A stretch of 5,529 nucleotides of DNA from Deltaproteobacteria bacterium (lineage in GTDB: Bacteria > Desulfobacterota > JADFXK01). Under the pieces are notes generated by a model, which was not told the origin of the DNA, made no database searches, and was given only the letters and a program-made list of their open reading frames with translations. The position numbers were made by a program, and so were the translations under genes. The stretch covers positions 1 through 5,529 of the forward strand of contig JADFYC010000081.1 of assembly GCA_015233295.1 (NCBI GenBank), given 5' to 3'. Shown piece after piece: positions 1 to 5,494 of the stretch (positions are counted from its first letter, which is position 1; the number at the start of each line of letters is the position of its first letter).

Positions 1-987
1 ATTATTGGAGAAAAAGGACGTCCCGAAACCAACAAGACCATCGAACACGGCGTCATTGTCTTAGCCACTGGTGGCCGTGAGTATAAGCCGACTGAGTATC
101 TCTACGGCGAAGATAACCGGGTCATGACCCACCTGGAAACGGATGTGGCCATTAGAGACAACGACCCCAGAGTGGCCAACGCCAAGTCGGTCGCCTTCAT
201 TCAGTGCGTGGGTTCCCGAATTCCGGAAAGGCCATATTGTTCCAAGGTCTGTTGCGCCCACTCCTTCGAGAACGCCGTTCACTTCACAAAGAAGAATCCT
301 GATGCTCAGGTATACGTGCTGTATCGTGATATCCGGGCCTACGGATTCCGCGAAGATATCTATAAAGAGGCCAGAGAACTGGGCGTTATCTTTATCCGGT
401 ATGAACTGGATAACAAGCCGGTGTTGGAAAAGAATGCTGATGGCAGCCTCAGCTTAACGGTCGTGGATCATGTCATCATGCGGCCCATTCTGATAAATCC
501 CGACCTGGTATGCCTGGCCAGCGCCATTCTGCCCAACGAAGTCAAGGGGCTAACCGAAATATACAAAGTTGCCCTCAACGCTGAAGGCTTCTTCTTAGAA
601 GCCCACATGAAGTTACGTCCGGTGGATTTCGCCTCCGAGGGTATCTTCATGGCCGGTCTGGGGCATTATCCCAAGCCCATTGATGAAGCCATTACCCAGG
701 CCAAAGCTGCTGCGGCCAGGGCCATGACCATCATCTCTAAGGACGCGATTAAAGTCGGTGGCGTGGTGGCGGAAGTCACACCGGAAAAATGTGCCGTTTG
801 TTTGACCTGTGTCCGGACTTGTCCTTACGGGGTGCCCCACGTTGGTACGGAAGGCCACGCGGTGATCGATCCCGCCGGATGCCATGGGTGCGGTGCCTGT
901 GTGGCCGAATGCCCCGGCAAGGCGATTTCATTAAAGCATTTCACCGATCTGCAAATTCTGGCCAAGTCAGCGGCCTTGATGCACTAA
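1..987 (+). CDS. hdrA: HdrA-like heterodisulfide reductase subunit A, C-terminal 328 residues (5' end outside window)
   Basis: HdrA is the cytoplasmic FAD and iron-sulfur hub of heterodisulfide-reductase-type electron-transfer (often electron-bifurcating) complexes. The reading frame is open from base 1 to the TAA at 985-987, so the gene begins upstream. Visible in order: the end of a Rossmann-type flavin domain with ATGG and KPTEYLYGED (residues about 22-39 of the fragment); a cysteine set C69, C80, C84, C85 in the FIQCVGSR..ERPYCSKVCC block typical of HdrA; a second flavin-contact segment with SEGIFMAGL (about 212-220); and a C-terminal ferredoxin domain with two CxxCxxCxxxC clusters (C264/267/270/274 and C294/297/300/304). 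The Y-C-S-K-V-C-C block carries ordinary Cys codons, so no selenocysteine is used in this part. mvhD follows after 44 bases, with metV and metF beyond it. This suggests HdrA passes electrons to or from methylene-THF reductase; that role is inferred from context. Family assignment is very secure. Confidence 0.94.
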   Translation: MIGEKGRPETNKTIEHGVIVLATGGREYKPTEYLYGEDNRVMTHLETDVAIRDNDPRVANAKSVAFIQCVGSRIPERPYCSKVCCAHSFENAVHFTKKNPDAQVYVLYRDIRAYGFREDIYKEARELGVIFIRYELDNKPVLEKNADGSLSLTVVDHVIMRPILINPDLVCLASAILPNEVKGLTEIYKVALNAEGFFLEAHMKLRPVDFASEGIFMAGLGHYPKPIDEAITQAKAAAARAMTIISKDAIKVGGVVAEVTPEKCAVCLTCVRTCPYGVPHVGTEGHAVIDPAGCHGCGACVAECPGKAISLKHFTDLQILAKSAALMH

Positions 988-1031
988 TTTTCAACATGGG
1001 CGTCTGATGGCAGGGCCCGATGAGGAGAAAT

Positions 1032-1451
1032 ATGACCGAGAACTTTGAGCCGAACATCATTGCCTTTTGCTGCCAGTACTGAGCCTACTCGGCCGCGGAC
1101 CTGGCAGGTTCGATGAGATTATCATATCCGACTAATGTCAAAGTAATACAGGTTCCCTGCACCGGGCGGGTGGACATTATTCACCTGCTCAAGGCCATAG
1201 AGGAAGGCGCCGACGGCGTCTATGTGGCCGGATGTCTCGAAGGGGAATGCCATTACCTGGCCGGAAACTTGAAGGCCAAGAAGCGAGTTAAGTACGTTAA
1301 GAAGGTCTTGGAAGAAATTGGGATGGAACCGGACCGTGTCGAAATGTTTAATATGTCGTCTTCAGAGGGTCCCCGCTTCGCCGCGGTGGCCAGAGAAATG
1401 ACTGAAAAGATAAAGGCTCTTGGTCCCAGCCCGGTGCGATCGAACTCATAG
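1032..1451 (+). CDS. mvhD: Selenocysteine-containing MvhD-like [2Fe-2S] electron-transfer subunit (UGA at 1080-1082 read as Sec17)
   Basis: MvhD carries a [2Fe-2S] cluster and relays electrons between a partner enzyme (classically the MvhAG hydrogenase) and HdrA. The ATG at 1032 has a strong GAGGAGA Shine-Dalgarno at 1022-1028. Codons 1-16 give MTENFEPNIIAFCCQY, codon 17 is TGA, and the same frame continues AYSAADLAGSMRLSYP to the TAG at 1449-1451, for 139 residues, the usual MvhD length. Ordinary MvhD proteins read roughly IIAFCCxxC[AS]Y.GADLAG, so the TGA sits exactly where the third Cys is expected. Later family landmarks are present: VPCTGRVD, GADGVYVAGCLEGECHYLAGN and RVEMFNMSSSEGPRFA. 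A hairpin suited to a bacterial SECIS follows at once. A caller that treats TGA as stop would start at 1113 and lose 27 residues. Selenocysteine MvhD has been reported in selenoproteome surveys of deltaproteobacteria. No hydrogenase gene is seen here; metVF downstream points to a folate-reductase partner. Confidence 0.94.
1088..1117 (+). promoter_or_regulatory. Bacterial SECIS-like hairpin of mvhD
   Basis: The bases just 3' of the in-frame UGA fold into a hairpin. Pairs 1096-1112, 1097-1111, 1098-1110 (G-U), 1099-1109, 1100-1108, 1101-1107 and 1102-1106 make a 7-bp stem, capped by the loop GGC (1103-1105). An outer CUC/GAG pairing (1088-1090 with 1115-1117) may extend it across an internal loop. 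The apical loop starts 20 bases after the UGA and has G in its first two positions, which matches the general description of bacterial SECIS elements bound by SelB. The fold was derived by hand; no energy was computed. Confidence 0.8.
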
Positions 1452-1664
1452 CTCCATAAGGAAAAATGCGCCGGGGTCCCGGAAATTATCCGACGGATGA
1501 TCCACCGGTCCCGGCTTCATTTCAACCTCAAGGGCTTTCAAACCCATATCCGGCCTTAGTGTCCCTGGTATGGTTAAAAAGACGCTCAGACTATCATCCC
1601 TTAACGGATGCGTTTGCGCATCTCTTCTCGCATTAAGGCAGACAAATAACAAGAGAGGCTAATC
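1452..1664 (+). other. 213-base intra-operon gap between mvhD and metV, with a hairpin
   Basis: This gap is long for an operon whose other junctions are 44 bases or overlapping. It contains a perfect hairpin, GATGCG-TTTG-CGCATC (1607-1622), flanked by CCTTAA (1599-1604) and TTAAGG (1633-1638), which can pair as an outer stem. No run of T follows, so it is not a typical intrinsic terminator. The octamer GGTCCCGG occurs twice (about 1474-1481 and 1505-1512). A 56-codon + strand frame (1466-1636, beginning MRRGPGNYPTDDPP) and a 68-codon - strand frame (1446-1652) are open, but neither resembles a known protein and the + frame has its AAGGA only 3 bases from the ATG. Possible roles are mRNA processing or differential expression of the two operon halves. 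Confidence 0.45.
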
Positions 1665-2333
1665 ATGATTGTAGGCGAAAGAAAACCCTTGGGCGACATC
1701 CTTGACATGATCAAGGATTATAAAAAAGTCCTGGTGGTCGGCTGCAAGGGATGTGTCACCGTGTGTAACGTCGGGGGCGAGAAGGAGGTGGGTATTTTAG
1801 CCTCATCCATCCGGATCAGCCGCAAAAAAGACGGAAACGAGATAACGGTAGATGAACGCACTCTGGAACGTCAGTGCGATCCTGAATATGTAGATCAATT
1901 AAAGGATATCGTCAGCGACTATGACGCTATGGTGTCCATTGCTTGCGGCGTCGGCCCCCAATTCCTGGCTGAACGGTACCCGGACGCGGCGGTATATCCT
2001 GGTATTAATACCCAGTTTATGGGTGGCGCCCTGGAACATGGAGTCTGGGCGGAAAGGTGTCAGGGCTGCGGCGCTTGCTTGGTGCACAATTTTGGCGGTC
2101 ACTGCCCCATCGCCCGGTGTTCCAAGAGCCTGTTACACGGCCCCTGCGGCGGGTCCTCCGGCGGCAAATGTGAAATCAGCAAAGATGTCGACTGCGTCTG
2201 GCACCTGATCGTGGAGAAACTGGCCAAGCAAGGTAAAATGGACAGCCTGCGAAAACTTGTCCCGACGAAGAACTGGTCCACCAGCCGGGACGGCGGCCCC
2301 AGGAAAGTGGTAAGGGAGGATCTTAAATTATGA
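1665..2333 (+). CDS. metV: MetV, iron-sulfur/zinc subunit of methylenetetrahydrofolate reductase
   Basis: MetV is the small partner of MetF in the acetyl-CoA-pathway type of methylene-THF reductase (MTHFR C-terminal family). It supplies iron-sulfur and zinc sites that pass electrons to the MetF flavin. The 222-residue protein starts at the ATG at 1665, with GAGAGG at 1653-1658 as ribosome binding site, 6 bases of spacing. The N-terminal part has a VVGCKGCVTVC motif (C27, C30, C34) within a GGEKEV context, then C71 and C94. The C-terminal part carries a dense cysteine region: RCQGCGACL (C132, C135, C138), C147, C152, then HGPCGGSSGGKCE (C161, C169) and C177. The HGPCGG motif is characteristic of the family. 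The TGA stop at 2331-2333 overlaps the metF ATG as ATGA, implying translational coupling and a fixed subunit ratio. With hdrA and mvhD upstream, a MetVF-HdrA-MvhD complex is likely; the electron donor cannot be read from the sequence. Confidence 0.92.
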   Translation: MIVGERKPLGDILDMIKDYKKVLVVGCKGCVTVCNVGGEKEVGILASSIRISRKKDGNEITVDERTLERQCDPEYVDQLKDIVSDYDAMVSIACGVGPQFLAERYPDAAVYPGINTQFMGGALEHGVWAERCQGCGACLVHNFGGHCPIARCSKSLLHGPCGGSSGGKCEISKDVDCVWHLIVEKLAKQGKMDSLRKLVPTKNWSTSRDGGPRKVVREDLKL

Positions 2334-3253
2334 AAGCTGGCAGCAACTTAGAAAAGGTTCTCACAGCAGGTATATTCGCCATCACCGGTGAATGCGGTCC
2401 TCCCCGCGGGGCCAATGCAGAGGTCGTCCGGGAAAAAGCTAAGTTCCTTAAAGGGAATGTAGATTCTGTTAATGTGACGGATAATCAAACTGCTGTGGTC
2501 CGGATGTCCTCTTTGGGCGCGTCTCTGATTCTGATACAAGAAGGCGTCGAGCCCAACCTGCAGATGACCGCCCGTGACCGCAACCGGATCGCCGTCCAGA
2601 GTGATATTCTGGGCGCCTACGCCCTGGGCATCCGCAATATGCTTTGTCTCTCGGGTGATCACCAGAAGTTCGGCGACCATCCCGAGGCCAAGAACGTCTT
2701 TGACCTCGATTCCATGCAACTCATCCAGACGGTCAAGAAGATGCGGGATGAGGGGACCCTGATCAACGGCCATAAGCTCGATGGCGCGCCCAAGATGTTT
2801 ATCGGATGTGCCGCCAACCCCTTTGCCGACCCCTTTGAATTCCGGGTCTACCGCCTGGCCAATAAAATAGACGCCGGCGCGGACTTCGTTCAAACCCAGT
2901 GTATTTATAACCTGGAGCGGTTCCGCAAATGGGTCGATCAGGCCAATGACATGGGCTTGTTGGAAAACGTCTTTCTGATGGGCGGGGTCACGCCGATGAA
3001 ATCAGTCGGTATGGCTAAATACATGAAGAATTCCGTTCCCGGCATGGATGTGCCCGACGAGATCATCAAGCGCCTCCAAGGCGTGCCCAAGGGTGATCAG
3101 GCCAAAGAAGGCATCAAGATCGCAGTGGAAACCATCCACCAATTGCGGGAGATGAAGGGCATCGCCGGGGTCCATCTCATGGCCATCGAGTGGGAAGAAA
3201 GAGTGCCCGAGATAGTGGAAATGGCCGGGATGTTGCCTCGCCCGGTACTTTAG
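2330..3253 (+). CDS. metF: MetF, 5,10-methylenetetrahydrofolate reductase, catalytic flavin subunit
   Basis: MetF reduces 5,10-methylene-THF to 5-methyl-THF, the last methyl-branch folate step of the Wood-Ljungdahl pathway, or the reverse in acetate oxidation. At 307 residues it is close to the usual length of bacterial MetF (about 300) and is a TIM barrel by family. Recognisable points: ITGECGPPRG (18-27), whose E21 matches the catalytic Glu of the E. coli FEFFPP motif; VNVTDNQTAVVRMSS (48-62); CLSGDH (106-111), whose D110 matches the flavin-contacting Asp of the LRGD motif; AANPFADP (161-168); and DFVQTQCIYN (185-194), whose Q190 matches the folate-binding Gln. These residue matches are by eye. 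The ATG overlaps the metV stop by 4 bases and has a good GGGAGGA at 2314-2320. The gene is followed 60 bases later by an intrinsic terminator, so it is the last gene of the operon. Confidence 0.95.
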   Translation: MKAGSNLEKVLTAGIFAITGECGPPRGANAEVVREKAKFLKGNVDSVNVTDNQTAVVRMSSLGASLILIQEGVEPNLQMTARDRNRIAVQSDILGAYALGIRNMLCLSGDHQKFGDHPEAKNVFDLDSMQLIQTVKKMRDEGTLINGHKLDGAPKMFIGCAANPFADPFEFRVYRLANKIDAGADFVQTQCIYNLERFRKWVDQANDMGLLENVFLMGGVTPMKSVGMAKYMKNSVPGMDVPDEIIKRLQGVPKGDQAKEGIKIAVETIHQLREMKGIAGVHLMAIEWEERVPEIVEMAGMLPRPVL

Positions 3254-3312
3254 TCAGTAGAGTTAAGGGCCTGCTGCAGCCTAAGCGGTCCTCACTTAGA
3301 TCGTATTATCGG

Positions 3313-3352
3313 AAGCCCGATAGGAAGAACATTCCCCCTGTCGGGCTTTTTT
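3313..3352 (+). terminator. Rho-independent terminator of the hdrA-mvhD-metV-metF operon
   Basis: Bases 3313-3324 pair with 3337-3348 in a 12-bp stem (core AGCCCGA/TCGGGCT, one G-U) around a loop of about 12 bases. The stem runs into six consecutive T (3347-3352). It lies 60 bases past the metF stop. On the opposite strand no T-run follows the stem, so it should act mainly on + strand transcripts. Confidence 0.9.
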
Positions 3353-3355
3353 CTG

Positions 3356-3397
3356 GTTGTGGGCTGCGGGTTACTCGTTGCTCGTTGCTCGTTAATC
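3356..3397 (+). repeat. Left arm of 7-base-periodic intergenic repeat (GTTNNNN units)
   Basis: Six consecutive 7-base units can be read: GTTGTGG, GCTGCGG, GTTACTC, GTTGCTC, GTTGCTC, GTTAATC. Five begin with GTT and the second is degenerate. The arm starts just after the operon terminator. Its GGTTACTCGTTGC (3369-3381) is the exact reverse complement of 3456-3468 in the right arm. Confidence 0.75.
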
Positions 3398-3429
3398 AAT
3401 CTTTGTAGATAATTTCGTTACATAACATA

Positions 3430-3499
3430 AACCATAAACTAGAAACAAATAACCGGCAACGAGTAACCGGCAACAAGCAACCGGTAACATGCAACAGCG
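3430..3499 (-). repeat. Right arm of 7-base-periodic intergenic repeat (ten AACNNNN units)
   Basis: Ten in-phase 7-base units run without a slip: AACCATA, AACTAGA, AACAAAT, AACCGGC, AACGAGT, AACCGGC, AACAAGC, AACCGGT, AACATGC, AACAGCG. The AAC is invariant while the other four bases vary, with CGGC/CGGT recurring. Read on the - strand the units become NNNNGTT, matching the left arm, so the two arms are inverted. The array ends 6 bases before the stop codon of the - strand dipeptidase gene and would lie in the 3' end of its transcript, where it could form a long hairpin. The origin and function are not known to me. Confidence 0.8.
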
Positions 3500-3505
3500 T
3501 CCTGA

Positions 3506-4285
3506 TTATTCAACCACAAAGTTGAAATAAGTGTTTGGGTATGGCTCTGATTTAAGCGTGTAATGCCACCATTCTTCCTCCAGGTTCTTGAAGCCGTGCC
3601 TTTCCATGATTGTCCGCAGTAACAGCCGATTAACCCGTTGTTGAAGCCCGACGGTGATATTTACCGTATGGGATACGGGATGGAAACAGTCAAACCCCGA
3701 TCCCATGTCCAGGCCGTTATCTTTAAATCGTTGATCCACCGGGCGGGAGCATTCACGCAACTCTTGCCCCGGTGCGTAACTTTCTTGATCCGGGGCCGGA
3801 ACTGGGATAATGGTCAGGTCCACGGTGCTTCCCCGGCTGTGACTGGATTTTTCCGCAATGTAGCCGTCCCTGAATAGATTTTTTTTATCCACCGTAGGGT
3901 AGAACTCCTTTTTCATCCGAGTGTCGTCCACCTGCCCGGCCCATTTGACGAAGTGCGCCACGGCCCGCTGCGGCCGATAGCAATCGTAAATCTTTAACGA
4001 TAGGGAAAATTTCGCCAGTTCCTCTTGAACCTTGGCCAGAGCCGCGGCCGCCTCTCCGGTCAAATAGCACCTGGCCGCGTTATAGCCGTCAATTCTTTCC
4101 CCAATAAAGTTATGAGGGCCGACATATCTCATGTCCAGGACAACTGAGGGTATCACCTGCTGGACATCCACAAATCCGGCTGGAATTTTCTTTTCCGACC
4201 GATAGTCATCCGCAAAAGAGAATGGGCTAATAACCCAGCCCATTGCCAGCAATAAACATAGTGGTAGGATTAGTCTTGATTTCAT
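3506..4285 (-). CDS. Exported D-alanyl-D-alanine dipeptidase, VanX-type (peptidase family M15D)
   Basis: This is a zinc peptidase expected to cleave D-Ala-D-Ala in the periplasm, as VanX or DdpX does, for recycling or remodelling of cell-wall precursors. The start is taken at the ATG at 4285-4283: it has a GGGGGAGGA Shine-Dalgarno (4304-4296, 10-base spacing) and opens a clear signal peptide, Lys/Arg then a Leu-rich core, with a likely cleavage after SFA at residue 25. An upstream in-frame ATG at 4366 would bury that signal. In the 259-residue protein I see YRPQ with R104 (VanX transition-state Arg), SSHSRGSTVD with zinc ligands H149 and D156, and EWWH with catalytic E238 and zinc ligand H241. 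The stretch between D156 and E238 is longer than I recall for VanX (about 58 residues). No vanH, vanA or regulatory genes are nearby, so housekeeping peptidoglycan turnover is likelier than glycopeptide resistance. Confidence 0.9.
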   Translation of the reverse strand: MKSRLILPLCLLLAMGWVISPFSFADDYRSEKKIPAGFVDVQQVIPSVVLDMRYVGPHNFIGERIDGYNAARCYLTGEAAAALAKVQEELAKFSLSLKIYDCYRPQRAVAHFVKWAGQVDDTRMKKEFYPTVDKKNLFRDGYIAEKSSHSRGSTVDLTIIPVPAPDQESYAPGQELRECSRPVDQRFKDNGLDMGSGFDCFHPVSHTVNITVGLQQRVNRLLLRTIMERHGFKNLEEEWWHYTLKSEPYPNTYFNFVVE

Positions 4286-4417
4286 AGCTTGAATGTCCTC
4301 CCCCTGAATAGAAATGGATAAAAAGTCATGCGGGTCTTCTCTGCCCCGGCCGGCCCACCTGGACATATGACATTGGACTAAATAACCTGATGATATCCTT
4401 ACAACCAGACACCGCTC

Positions 4418-4445
4418 ATGTTATCATTGCCTCCGGTAATGTCAA
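4418..4445 (-). promoter_or_regulatory. Likely sigma70-type promoter of the dipeptidase gene
   Basis: On the - strand there is a perfect TTGACA (4445-4440), a 16-base spacer and TAACAT (4423-4418). The -10 is preceded by TGA, giving an extended -10 of the form TGnTAACAT. Transcription should begin near 4411, leaving a leader of about 126 bases before the ATG at 4285. Confidence 0.65.
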
Positions 4446-4633
4446 TAACAGTAAGGCGGTTTTCTAAAATTCCGTCTGCCGATTTCATTCGTTGTCGTGA
4501 CCGGTTAATCATACGAGGGAACTTATGGAAGGTTCAAGGTCCTTCCTTGTGGTCGGCGCCTATCTTCACGGCTAGACCCACACTGACATCCAAACTCCAA
4601 AAAATTAGAATTACCGATCTTGGCTAAAAAGAC

Positions 4634-4662
4634 TTGACAAAAGAATCATGCCCCTGTATTTC
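4634..4662 (+). promoter_or_regulatory. Candidate promoter of parA
   Basis: A perfect TTGACA (4634-4639) is followed after 17 bases by TATTTC (4657-4662), a weaker -10. A start near 4669 would give a leader of about 43 bases before the parA ATG. The weak -10 keeps confidence moderate. The presence of this element also argues against reading the TTG at 4634 as a start codon. Confidence 0.5.
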
Positions 4663-4711
4663 GTTATCCGGTATGGTCATCCGATGTGAGTATTGGAAAG
4701 AAAAAAATCTT

Positions 4712-5494
4712 ATGAACAAACCCTGGACGATAGCAGTAGCCAATGATAAGGGGGGCGTGGGAAAAACCTCAACCGTAGTCAATTTGGCGGCTAGTTTTTC
4801 CCTGGCCGGATACCAGGTATTGGTAGTTGATGTTGATCCACAGGCCAATGCGACCCATGGGCTGGGCGTGATCCTGGAAAATGGTGAGAAGTCGGTATAT
4901 GACCTGATTATGAACCCGGCCAAACAAGACCCCGGCAAGGCTGTCCGACCCACTAAATGGCCAAATTTATTTGTCTTGCCGGCTAGTAAAGATTTGTCCG
5001 GGGCTGAGGTGGAACTGGTTTCCAAAATCGGCCGCGAAAACCAACTGCGCAAGGGATTGGCTCCGATAGAGAATGATTACGATATCATCCTGTTCGATAC
5101 TCCGCCTAGCCTGTCGTTATTGACCGTCAATGTTTTGGCTTTTTCCAGGCGGACTGTGGTGGCCTGTCAGACCCATCCCTATTCCTTTGCCGCTCTGGAC
5201 CGATTGTTTGAAATCATTGAATTAATCAAGGAAAACATTAATCCGGAATTGTCGATTTGCGGTGTGGCCGCCACTTTATACGATCAGCGAACTAAGGTGG
5301 CCAGGGATGTTCTGCAGCAGTTGCAGGATGGAGAGGCCACCCGGGATCTCCTTTTCAAAACCGTGATTCACAGTAATACCTCGCTTGCTGAGTGTTCGGC
5401 CCGGGGGTGCCCCATCGCCTTTGAGCAACGGACAAACCGCGGGGCTATGGAATATCAGGCTCTGGCTGAAGAGATTATTCTGAGATGTTTGTAG
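4712..5494 (+). CDS. parA: ParA/MinD-family ATPase (AAA-like partition protein)
   Basis: ParA-type ATPases bind DNA or membrane in an ATP-dependent manner and position chromosomes, plasmids or protein cargo. The 260-residue protein has a deviant Walker A, NDKGGVGKTST (11-21), with the signature Lys13 and Lys18; a Walker A' VVDVDPQANAT (38-48) with D42; and a Walker B ILFDTPPSL with D129. The ATG at 4712 is chosen because the conserved strand IAVANDKGG follows within a few residues; GGAAAG (4695-4700) is a modest ribosome binding site. In-frame starts further upstream would overlap the promoter. The C-terminal part has CGVAATLYDQRTKVARDVLQ, typical of ParA. Near the end it reads VIHSNTSLAECSARGCPI, which departs from the IPRNVRLAEAPSFGKPI pattern of chromosomal Soj. 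It is therefore more likely an accessory or orphan ParA than the main chromosomal one. A partner gene, if any, lies beyond 5529; only 35 bases follow the stop. Confidence 0.92.
   Translation: MNKPWTIAVANDKGGVGKTSTVVNLAASFSLAGYQVLVVDVDPQANATHGLGVILENGEKSVYDLIMNPAKQDPGKAVRPTKWPNLFVLPASKDLSGAEVELVSKIGRENQLRKGLAPIENDYDIILFDTPPSLSLLTVNVLAFSRRTVVACQTHPYSFAALDRLFEIIELIKENINPELSICGVAATLYDQRTKVARDVLQQLQDGEATRDLLFKTVIHSNTSLAECSARGCPIAFEQRTNRGAMEYQALAEEIILRCL

Larger units (their letters stand above)
4286..4711. other. 426-base divergent intergenic region
   Basis: This space between the divergent dipeptidase and parA genes holds the two promoters listed separately. It also holds a hairpin-forming GGAAGG/CCTTCC (4527-4532 with 4541-4546) without a following T-run. 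A 16-codon frame MEGSRSFLVVGAYLHG (4525-4575) has GAGGGA 4 bases upstream of its ATG. A longer open + frame (4418-4627) starts inside the - strand promoter and resembles nothing known. No RNA gene or clear operator palindrome was found. Confidence 0.55.

Noticed and set aside
1080..1082. TGA in mvhD as a disabling nonsense mutation (pseudogene) or sequencing error
   Set aside because: The residue falls on a conserved Cys position, the frame is unbroken on both sides and a SECIS-like hairpin follows, all of which fit selenocysteine.
1113..1451. mvhD starting at the ATG at 1113
   Set aside because: No ribosome binding site precedes it, and it would remove the FCC..U cluster motif and ADLAG segment that are conserved in the family.
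1446..1652. Minus-strand frame of 68 codons between mvhD and metV
   Set aside because: No family resemblance and an isolated antisense position within an operon; treated as a chance frame.
2348..2893. Long minus-strand frame of 181 codons
   Set aside because: It lies wholly antisense to the well-supported metF and has no recognisable domain; a shadow of metF codon structure.
3356..3499. The heptad repeats as a CRISPR array
   Set aside because: The units are 7 bases with no spacers of 25-40 bases and no cas genes nearby.
4286..4366. Upstream ATG at 4366 as start of the dipeptidase
   Set aside because: It would put 27 polar residues before a clear signal peptide, whereas the ATG at 4285 has a strong Shine-Dalgarno.
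4418..4627. Plus-strand frame of 69 codons in the divergent intergenic region
   Set aside because: Its ATG lies in the -10 box of the dipeptidase promoter, it has no evident ribosome binding site and resembles no known protein.
4634..4711. TTG at 4634 (or ATG at 4673) as start of parA
   Set aside because: The TTG is part of a TTGACA promoter box, and the extra residues lie outside the conserved ParA fold, which begins right after the ATG at 4712.
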